Assembly: GCA_948442695.1 (NCBI GenBank) | Contig: CAOJSF010000003.1 | Coordinates: 1-46,715, forward strand | Direction of reading: 5' to 3' | Origin: an uncultured Clostridia bacterium | GTDB taxonomy: Bacteria; Bacillota; Clostridia; Christensenellales; UBA1242 | DNA: 46,715 nucleotides | Shown: in pieces, positions 40,723 to 46,715 of the stretch | Numbering within the stretch: position 1 is the first letter of the stretch | How the letters are laid out: each line of letters opens with the position of its first letter | Made by a program: the position numbers and the translations under genes | Notes under the pieces: model-generated | Seen by the model: the letters and a program-made list of their open reading frames with translations, nothing else | Databases searched by the model: none | What the model was told of the DNA's origin: nothing

Positions 40723-42260
40723 AATTGTTTCATCCTTGCAGTATATTTTTCATCAAGATAGTAGAACTTGTCTTCATTTTGTTTGTGGCTGTCATACCAA
40801 ATTTGAGCATAAATTTTGTCTGTTTTGGATAGACGATCAAAATCCCAAACATTTTCAAAATATGTCGGATTTATCCAGTGACCAGCCTTAAGCACTGTGT
40901 ATGCACTGGCTTTAAACTCCTGACCGTCACTATTGCACCAGTCTAATTTTTGATAAAGGTCATCACAACTTGTTGACAAAAGTTTTCCTCCATGCATTGA
41001 AGCCACATTTTGCAAGTCTTTTAAAGTTGGAATCTCTTTATTTAAATCATAGCCATGATCTATTATCTTTGCGTTTTTCTTTTGTTTTAATATTTCATAA
41101 TCAATATCATTGCCATTCTCATCTTTTCCTTCAATCAAAAGACTAAAACCATTCCAGTTTTTTGGCAACTGTTTATAACTATCCATTCCTCCAAAGTATG
41201 CAAATAACTTTGGCTCATCGTTATGCTTAACCCAGTATTTTACTGAATTTGGACTTTTAAACAATCTTTTAATTGCAAATTTTTTAATAAGAGATTTAGG
41301 CACTGCCTTTCCCATCTTAAAATAGCCATGACTCTTTGCAAATGCCATCCAAAAGTCCTTTGCTTTTTGGGTCTGATAATGAAAGAGGTTGTCAAGTTTT
41401 TCTCCGTCATAGAACCATACACCATGAAAATTTCGAGTAGCATTGAAATTTGGCTCAAAAAAGTCCTTTGCACTTCCACCTATAATTTTAAATCCGTCAT
41501 TCAAAGTATCAAAGCCAGTGAGGCGATTCTCCGCTCCTGCACCGATATTGAAACATCTTTTCCAGAATGTCTTGCTTAAATCTTTCTCTGAATCTTCTTT
41601 GATAATATTTGCAATAAGTCGTCCAGAATCTTCTGCAGTCACCCATTCCAGCGGAGCATTAAAGCAGGTGTGAAACATAAGACCATCACTCATATTATCG
41701 CTTAGCATATTTTTGTGAAGCATTGCAGACTGTCTCAAAACCGCCCAGTTTTTTATCTCACTTTCAAGCACGCAAAATTCGCCACGAAGTTTTGTTGCAG
41801 AATAAATATCAAATGGACTTACTAAAAGTGGGTCTCCAACCTGAGCCCATGGATGCAAAGAATTTCTGTTTCCATAAAGGGCAACAGTAGAGGTATGAAT
41901 AAGTTTAGGCTGATTTTCTTTTATATTTTCAATCACCCCAACAAGCGTTTTGACACCCACCTCATTGCACTCGACCGCTTTTTCAGGAAACTTGTCTGAA
42001 TGTGGTGGAATGACAGCGGCCAAATTGATTACATAATCAGCCTCTTCAACAAACTTCTCGCAAACGTCATGCCTGGCAATGTTGCCATAAACCAACTCTA
42101 TTTTTGCTTTATTTTTCTTATGTTCTTTTAAAATCTTTTTTATTTTCTTATCTCCTGGCAAAACCAAAAGTTTCAATTTCTCAAGCCCTGACAATTTTAA
42201 TAATTCGTTGACAGCAGCCTGTCCCATATTACCAGTTGCTCCGGCAAGTGCAATTTTCAT
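40719..42260 (-). CDS. NAD-dependent epimerase/dehydratase-like protein, large
   Basis: 513 aa. Rossmann GATGNMGQAA at residues ~7-16, VINLAAVIPP, the SDR-type YSATKLRGE, and an extended substrate part. The C-terminal ~180 residues (GGMDSYKQLPKNWNGFS, then DKFYYLDEKYTARM) are an additional domain. Start ATG 42260 lies after GGGGGAG. It may act on a sugar or an aldehyde; the flavodoxin/ferredoxin partner suggests a redox step. Substrate unknown. Confidence 0.8.
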   Translation of the reverse strand: MKIALAGATGNMGQAAVNELLKLSGLEKLKLLVLPGDKKIKKILKEHKKNKAKIELVYGNIARHDVCEKFVEEADYVINLAAVIPPHSDKFPEKAVECNEVGVKTLVGVIENIKENQPKLIHTSTVALYGNRNSLHPWAQVGDPLLVSPFDIYSATKLRGEFCVLESEIKNWAVLRQSAMLHKNMLSDNMSDGLMFHTCFNAPLEWVTAEDSGRLIANIIKEDSEKDLSKTFWKRCFNIGAGAENRLTGFDTLNDGFKIIGGSAKDFFEPNFNATRNFHGVWFYDGEKLDNLFHYQTQKAKDFWMAFAKSHGYFKMGKAVPKSLIKKFAIKRLFKSPNSVKYWVKHNDEPKLFAYFGGMDSYKQLPKNWNGFSLLIEGKDENGNDIDYEILKQKKNAKIIDHGYDLNKEIPTLKDLQNVASMHGGKLLSTSCDDLYQKLDWCNSDGQEFKASAYTVLKAGHWINPTYFENVWDFDRLSKTDKIYAQIWYDSHKQNEDKFYYLDEKYTARMKQL

Positions 42261-42346
42261 ATTCTCCCCCTTAAATATATTCATTTAATAAAATTCTCTA
42301 AACAAAATTTTTTCTTTTTAAAATTTTAGTCACTCATAATATTAAA

Positions 42347-42487
42347 TGCAAATGATTTATTGTAAATGATTTTTTATTATGTAAATTCATCTTAAATATT
42401 TTTCTTATATCCTTGACTTAGAATCATTTTCTTAAATTAAATTTGTTGAATGATTTTTTCAAATTAATCTTGATTGCAAATGATTTA
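42347..42487 (+). repeat. Short repeated motif TGCAAATGATTTA
   Basis: TGCAAATGATTTA occurs exactly at 42347-42359 and 42475-42487; AAATGATT-like words also lie between. The rest of 42261-42521 has no gene. Confidence 0.3.
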
Positions 42488-42521
42488 AGTTAAAACAAAA
42501 CCGTATCTCATACACTATTTA

Positions 42522-43103
42522 TTATGATTTAGATTTTTGTAGTTCTAAAACGGCTCTATAAATTTCACCCCAGTTATGCACTTCTTTTGTTTTTTCATTT
42601 TGACATTTTGGAATCCATTGTTCTCGGAAATAAAGACAGTTTATTCCATCCTGAGATATGGCATTTATATGTCTGAAACAGTCGTCAATCATTACATCAA
42701 TTTTTTCTGCCTGACAAACCTTTAATTTATCACTAGCACTGAAATGATAACCATCAAATTCAAGCCCGACTTCTTTCAATCTTCTAAGAGATATATCAAT
42801 CTCTCTTTGACTGATATTGCCTCTTGCAGTAATTATATAGAGTTTATGACCATCATCTTTAAGCCTTTTTATTACTTCAACAGCACATGGCATAAAAGAT
42901 GAACCCTCTTGTGCATCATACAATACTGTTTCAATAAATTTCTTACGAAGTTCTTCATTCCAGTCATAAGAGTCGCATACATCAAAAACATCTGATGCTA
43001 TCTGCCCTTTGCCACCATGCGCAATGTCAAACAATTCTCCCTTTGCCCTGTATAGTCTTTCGCTGTCAAATATAACCCCGTCTAAATCTATTCCTATTTT
43101 CAT
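42522..43103 (-). CDS. HAD-family 5'-nucleotidase-like phosphatase
   Basis: 193 aa. HAD motif I GIDLDGVIFD (nucleophile Asp6, general acid Asp8), motif II YIITAR, motif IV DDCFRHI. Fold and size fit 5'(3')-deoxyribonucleotidase or YqfW-type proteins; substrate is probably a nucleotide. Starts at ATG 43103; upstream gene is an ASCH protein 58 nt away, same strand. Confidence 0.8.
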   Translation of the reverse strand: MKIGIDLDGVIFDSERLYRAKGELFDIAHGGKGQIASDVFDVCDSYDWNEELRKKFIETVLYDAQEGSSFMPCAVEVIKRLKDDGHKLYIITARGNISQREIDISLRRLKEVGLEFDGYHFSASDKLKVCQAEKIDVMIDDCFRHINAISQDGINCLYFREQWIPKCQNEKTKEVHNWGEIYRAVLELQKSKS

Positions 43104-43160
43104 TTGTTTTCCTTTTAAATTAGCATATTAAATTTCGAATGAAATTTGAAATTGCAGATT

Positions 43161-43514
43161 TTATTCATGCAACAATTCAATTTCAAATATAGCGACACCA
43201 TATTTTTCAACCTTTTCTCTTTCATAGATTGAATAATATGTGCTTATCATTTCTTCGTTAGATGAATTTGCAAAGCCCAGTTTAGCCTTGTCAATCTCAT
43301 CTGCCATTTCTTCAAAATCTTTAAATAAAAATATGTTTTTTATTTTAGCAGAAACAGACTTTTTATGTTCTGGCTCTTTTATAAACTTTATTTCGTCGCC
43401 TATTATAAACAACTTTCTTTTTTCATCATAAAGTCTGCCTTCAAATGTCTTTGTGCCATTTTCTATCATGTCAAAGTACTTAGGCATCAATTTAAGAGTA
43501 TGTAAATTATTCAT
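43161..43514 (-). CDS. ASCH-domain protein
   Basis: 117 aa, beta-barrel ASCH/PUA-like fold: LKLMPKYFDMIENGTKTFEGR is the typical opening and GDEIKFI the central strand. ASCH proteins bind RNA; some are N4-acetylcytidine amidohydrolases. GGAG lies before ATG 43514. Ends in TAA. Confidence 0.85.
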   Translation of the reverse strand: MNNLHTLKLMPKYFDMIENGTKTFEGRLYDEKRKLFIIGDEIKFIKEPEHKKSVSAKIKNIFLFKDFEEMADEIDKAKLGFANSSNEEMISTYYSIYEREKVEKYGVAIFEIELLHE

Positions 43515-43573
43515 AAATTCTCCTTTTTTATTATAACAAAATCATTTTATCTAGTCAAATATTTTTTATATAC

Positions 43574-43603
43574 AAAAAAAGCGTAATTTTAGTTACGCTT
43601 TTA
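43574..43603 (-). terminator. Terminator-like hairpin
   Basis: AAAGCGTAA-6 nt-TTACGCTTT stem; A and T runs on both sides. It lies upstream of the ASCH gene, so it likely ends the transcript of recO. Confidence 0.7.
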
Positions 43604-43687
43604 AAAATCGTTTCAACTTAAAACTAATTAAAAATGTTATAAAAAACTTAAAAAATAAATCCTAATACTAATAAAAATCAAAAAAAA

Positions 43688-43748
43688 TTAAAATCGGAAG
43701 ATATTAAAATCAGAAGTTATTAAAAATTAAAACATTTAAAATCAGAAG
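43688..43748 (+). repeat. Three copies of TTAAAATC(A/G)GAAG
   Basis: 43688-43700, 43704-43716, 43736-43748. The region 43604-43824 holds no gene. Confidence 0.4.
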
Positions 43749-43824
43749 TAATTATAATTAGGTGGTTTACAAAAATAAGAAATTAATTAAAATAAGCATT
43801 TATAAATAAGTAAGACTTAAAACA

Positions 43825-44532
43825 TTAAAAATTTATGCAATTTTGACCAGTGCGAAACAGAAAATCTTTACATAACAGGTGATATGATTGCACCTCTCCC
43901 ATGCCCCCTAATCTGACCGAATGCAGTTTTTCATATTCCGTTTTATCAAGCAATCTCAATGCGCTATAAGTTGCATCACTCACCTTTTCGCACATCGAAT
44001 TTTGACATCTGGCACAAACAATTTCTCCAACATCAAAATTGAAAAACTTATGTTCTAAATTCGTGCCGCAAGCCGAACACTTATCAGATAAAAATCCATA
44101 GCCCATATTTTTAAGCACAGAAAGCAAAAATTTATCAAAAACATAATATTTTCGCACATTATCATAACATAGAGTTTTGAGGGCTTTGATAATCTCAATA
44201 AATAAGAAAGGATTTGGTTCATTTGAAGCAATCTTGTTTGCGATATCAATAATTGCACAACCCTCATAATAAGCATCTATATTTTTAGATAAATCATAAA
44301 AATTATCTATAATATCAACCGCCGTGATTATGTTGGTTTTCCCTTCTTCTATACAATACTGACCAAAAGTAAAGATTTCTTTTGCAGACTTTAATTTCGC
44401 CTTTTCCCCTCGCACTCCTCTCATTGAGACAGAAATCTTCCCTTTTTCAAGGGTGAAAAGAGTGACAAGTTTGTCCTTTTCCTTTATGTTTACTCCGCCC
44501 AGCACTATCGCTTTAACTTTTGTTGATGGCAT
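43825..44532 (-). CDS. recO: DNA repair protein RecO
   Basis: 235 aa, OB-fold N-terminus (KAIVLGGVNIKEKDKLVTLF, KISVSMRGVRGEKAKL) and a C-terminal zinc site CSACGTNLE with CARCQN. RecO loads RecA with RecF and RecR and anneals strands in gap repair. Start ATG 44532, 3 nt after the YqzL stop, so translationally coupled. Confidence 0.9.
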   Translation of the reverse strand: MPSTKVKAIVLGGVNIKEKDKLVTLFTLEKGKISVSMRGVRGEKAKLKSAKEIFTFGQYCIEEGKTNIITAVDIIDNFYDLSKNIDAYYEGCAIIDIANKIASNEPNPFLFIEIIKALKTLCYDNVRKYYVFDKFLLSVLKNMGYGFLSDKCSACGTNLEHKFFNFDVGEIVCARCQNSMCEKVSDATYSALRLLDKTEYEKLHSVRLGGMGEVQSYHLLCKDFLFRTGQNCINF

Positions 44533-44535
44533 ATT

Positions 44536-44691
44536 TTATAGTTCCAACGCTCCTTCCTCTTCTGATTCAAGAAAGTCATAGTACCTTGAGGCCTCAATAA
44601 GTCCACGTGCATCCTCTATATCACCAGTCATGCTGAAAATCTCCCACCATTCAAGCATACTTTCTCTTGCTGTAGTTAAACTTGCCTCCAT
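44536..44691 (-). CDS. yqzL: YqzL-like small protein
   Basis: 51 aa, not in standard gene calls because of its size. GGGAGGGA precedes ATG 44691 and it ends 3 nt before recO. WWEIFSMTGDIEDARGLIE matches the YqzL pattern (W-x-x-F-x-x-T-G-x-I), and YqzL is normally directly upstream of recO in Firmicutes. Function unknown. Confidence 0.7.
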   Translation of the reverse strand: MEASLTTARESMLEWWEIFSMTGDIEDARGLIEASRYYDFLESEEEGALEL

Positions 44692-45091
44692 GATTTTGTC
44701 CCTCCCTTGTAAATATAGTATATACCAAAATCTTCAAAACACACAAACTTTTTTGATAAAATTATTATAACTTTGTCGAGATTTTTTTGGCTTGTCTATT
44801 TGTATTTTATGCAAACAAAGATGAAAAAATGCTCTTTTTAGACTATTTTGTTAAAAGATTTCATCTAGCAAAAGTTTTTAGTAGATTTTGGAATTTTATT
44901 TTCTTTAATTTTTGGATTATTTAAGTCCGTATTTTTCGTTTTTTTGTAATAAACTTTATCAAGTTTTTAATATTTAATTTCAAAGATTTTGCCCCCATGC
45001 CTGATATTTTCTGTTGTATTTTTAAAATATCTTTAAAGATATTATTTTAAGCGTGGTTTAAAAAATTTCACATACAGTTTGGTTTGAGAAT

Positions 45092-45189
45092 GGGGCGGAA
45101 AAGCAGGATGAAAATAATATTTTCATCCCCTCGTGGCTTCGCCCCGAGTTCATGCCCGCCGAACGGCGGTCATGGGCTTTTCCGCCCCT
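45092..45189. ncRNA. GC-rich branched palindrome, RNA candidate
   Basis: A 13-bp perfect outer stem GGGGCGGAAAAGC (45092-45104)/GCTTTTCCGCCCC (45177-45189) encloses three hairpins: GGATGAAAA/TTTTCATCC (45106-45129), CTCGTGGC/GCCCCGAG with one mismatch (45131-45149), and CATG-C-CCGCCG/CGGCGG-T-CATG (45152-45175). Far more GC-rich than its surroundings. It could be a structured RNA, a mobile palindromic repeat, or an operator. Rest of 44692-45329 has no gene. Confidence 0.5.
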
Positions 45190-45329
45190 CCCAAAACACC
45201 ACACCACTTAAAAATCCCTCTCTCAAAGTTTATTTTCAAACCCTATACAAAACTCAAACTTTTCTGTAAACTTAATTAAAATCACTAAACAACTTAAATT
45301 CATCTTTGACTATTTTACTCATAAAAATG

Positions 45330-45470
45330 TCAAACACCCAAATCTGGCAAAACAATGAAATTTTGTGAAGTATTATTAAACAATGAAATAAAAATGTTTC
45401 TGCAAGTAAAAATAGGTTCTGGATAGTTTCTTCCCGTAAAACACTGATTAAAATTTAAATTGCAAGGCAT
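45330..45470 (-). CDS. Small 46-aa protein candidate
   Basis: GGAGAGGAG lies before ATG 45470, and the frame ends in TGA 45330. Product MPCNLNFNQCFTGRNYPEP... is short with three Cys and no known family. Upstream has a TATAAT box at about 45509. Gene status uncertain. Confidence 0.35.
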   Translation of the reverse strand: MPCNLNFNQCFTGRNYPEPIFTCRNIFISLFNNTSQNFIVLPDLGV

Positions 45471-45671
45471 AATTTCTCCTCTCCATTCTGTCACATCCCC
45501 TCTTATTATTATATGTAAAATAATTGCTTCTGCCCACTTTTTAAACAAAAAAATCAAACACAAAAATTACAAAAAAATAGAAAATAAAATACAATATAAA
45601 TGCATTATAAAATGCAAACAAAATCACCATATAATTCTCCTGATATTTTGATAAAAATATTAAAAATATAA

Positions 45672-45700
45672 TTGATTTTTGACAAAAAATATTATACAAT
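45672..45700 (+). promoter_or_regulatory. Promoter of mscL
   Basis: TTGATT, 17-nt spacer, TACAAT, 35 nt before ATG 45735. Confidence 0.65.
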
Positions 45701-45734
45701 AAATTATCGAAAGTAAAATAAAAGGAGCAAAAAA

Positions 45735-46388
45735 ATGAAAAAGTTTTTTAAAGATTTTAAAGCCTTTATCAGCAGAGGCAATATTATCGATATGGCTGTC
45801 GGTGTAATCATAGGTGGCGCTTTCAGCACAATCGTCAAAGCACTCACAGACAAAATCATCATGCCTGTCATCAACTGGCTTTTGGCTCTGGGTGGAAGCG
45901 GTCTCGACTCTGCATACACCTTCCTCAAAAAGGCTTATCAAGTAGACCCAACAACAGGACTTGCAACAAATGTCATTGACTTAAGCAAAAGTATCTATAT
46001 CGACTGGGGCGCTTTCATCACCGCAATCATTGATTTCCTGCTTATCGCATTCGTGCTTTTCATCATCTTGAAAGCAGTAATGAAAAGTTCTGCCCTTCTT
46101 AGAGAGGCAAGTGATAAAGCAAAACAAGGCAAACTCACAAAAGAGCAAAAGCAAGAACTTAAATCTCTCGGCATAAAGAAGAAAGATAAAGAAGCCGTTG
46201 CCCTCTATCTTGAAGGCAAAAAACAAGAGGAAGAAAAAGCAAAAGCAGAGGCTGAAGCAAAAGCAAAAGCGGAAGAAGAAGAGAAATATAAAAACTCAAC
46301 AGAATATCTCTTAAAAGAAATCCGAGACCTCTTGAAAGAAAATAAAGAACTTCGTGAGGCTCAACTTAATAATCTCCCAAAAGAATAA
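45735..46388 (+). CDS. mscL: Large-conductance mechanosensitive channel MscL
   Basis: 217 aa, with the signature FKAFISRGNIIDMAVGVIIGGAFSTIVKALTDKI-start and the second helix FITAIIDFLLIAFVLFIILKA. It opens on membrane tension to release solutes on osmotic downshock. The usual length is 130-150 aa; here a ~85-residue charged coiled tail (EEEKAKAEAEAKAKAEEEEK) follows. AAAGGAG precedes ATG 45735. Confidence 0.95.
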   Translation: MKKFFKDFKAFISRGNIIDMAVGVIIGGAFSTIVKALTDKIIMPVINWLLALGGSGLDSAYTFLKKAYQVDPTTGLATNVIDLSKSIYIDWGAFITAIIDFLLIAFVLFIILKAVMKSSALLREASDKAKQGKLTKEQKQELKSLGIKKKDKEAVALYLEGKKQEEEKAKAEAEAKAKAEEEEKYKNSTEYLLKEIRDLLKENKELREAQLNNLPKE

Positions 46389-46453
46389 AACAACAAATTC
46401 TTTTATTTAAAACAAGACCTCACCATAAAAAAATTGATTTTATATCAAATTCC

Positions 46454-46481
46454 AAAAAGACTGATTCATCAGTCTTTTTTA
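46454..46481 (+). terminator. Terminator after mscL
   Basis: AAAAAGACTGA/TCAGTCTTTTT stem with a 4-nt loop and T tract. Confidence 0.9.
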
Positions 46482-46622
46482 ATCAAAAAATTTCAACAAA
46501 AAAAGTGTCAAATGTTTTTATAGCGTTGCAATTTGTAAGATTAATAGATAGTTTAAAAATTTATTGAAATGATTATACAAAAATTCAAAAAGAATGTTAT
46601 AATTTACATAAGGAGAAAATTT

Positions 46623-46715
46623 ATGAAAAAGATTTTAATAACTGGCGGAAGTGACGGACTAGGAAAAGCCATCGCAGAAGAATTATCAAAAGATAACAAA
46701 GTAATCATCGTTTCC
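46623..46715 (+). CDS. Short-chain dehydrogenase (SDR), 3'-partial
   Basis: AAGGAG lies before ATG 46623, with a TATAAT box at 46598-46603. The first 31 residues MKKILITGGSDGLGKAIAEE contain the SDR NAD(P)-binding TGGSDGLG (TGxxxGxG). The rest, including the catalytic Tyr-Lys, lies outside the window, so the substrate is unknown. Confidence 0.85.
   Translation, partial: MKKILITGGSDGLGKAIAEELSKDNKVIIVS

Noticed and set aside
45084-45269. Plus-strand ORF over the GC-rich element
   Set aside because: It only reads through the palindromes, with no ribosome site. The structure explains the open frame.
1-46715. A genome-wide code in which TGA is Trp
   Set aside because: Core and island genes end in TGA at sensible lengths, for example at 15498, 30400, 35525 and 40719 (the last an ATGA overlap with the next gene). 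TGA must be a working stop in this cell.
1-46715. CRISPR arrays, rRNA genes, insertion sequences
   Set aside because: No regularly spaced identical repeats, no rRNA-like sequence and no transposase frames were seen. Short repeats found are listed individually.

Overview
The window is AT-rich DNA that looks like a chromosome segment of an anaerobic, spore-forming low-GC Clostridia-type bacterium. The clues are YabP and YabQ sporulation genes, YqzL-RecO in the Firmicutes order, AAGGAGG-type ribosome sites, near-consensus sigma-A promoters and CCA-encoding tRNA genes. The species is not identifiable from sequence alone. Core genes (about 5.3-16 kb and 38-46.7 kb) alternate with three accessory segments.

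Region 1 (1 to about 5.3 kb) is the end of an integrated element next to tRNA-Asn. It holds small cargo genes, a divergent repressor, and a large serine recombinase whose reading frame runs antisense through the tRNA. Core block (5.3-16 kb): tRNA-Asn, an FtsB/DivIC-like protein, YabQ, YabP, a pseudouridine synthase, DegV, a DnaQ-like exonuclease, an M14 carboxypeptidase, an M19 dipeptidase, a membrane XRE protein, a hydrolase pseudogene, and a Zn/Cd efflux operon (ArsR, HMA protein, P-type ATPase) with two matching operators. Region 2 (16-25 kb) has phage-like regulators, a truncated RHS-like gene, and an element with an excisionase-like gene, a tyrosine integrase and an HUH-type Rep. It stops at the 3' half of a tRNA-Arg-like gene.

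Region 3 (about 24.96-38.06 kb) is the most interesting. A leftward, mostly overlapping eight-gene operon encodes a MazG-like pyrophosphohydrolase, a CMP-hydrolase-like protein (BlsM/MilB type), a radical SAM enzyme, a glycosyltransferase, a DegT aminotransferase, two GNAT/FemAB-like acyltransferases and a second DegT protein. A LysR gene lies upstream. This order matches the early steps of blasticidin S/mildiomycin-type cytosine nucleoside antibiotics: cytosine release, cytosylglucuronate formation, radical SAM processing, amination and acylation. On the same island are an ABC-F protein, an APH(3')-like kinase, a PHP phosphoesterase and a GNAT, which could give self-resistance. The island lies between a 3' tRNA-Arg fragment and an intact tRNA-Arg(UCG), with shared near-end repeats, so it may have been mobile.

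Region 4 (38-46.7 kb) is core: two unknown proteins, an EFR1-type flavodoxin/ferredoxin, a large NAD-dependent epimerase, a HAD nucleotidase, an ASCH protein, RecO with YqzL, a GC-rich branched palindrome (RNA candidate), MscL, and the start of an SDR.

A second unusual signal: four small genes in the two integrase-bearing elements each carry one in-frame TGA and otherwise have intact frames, ribosome sites and gene overlaps. Other genes of these elements end in TAA or TAG, while core and island genes often end in TGA. This suggests TGA is read as an amino acid (probably Trp) or leaks through in the mobile genes.
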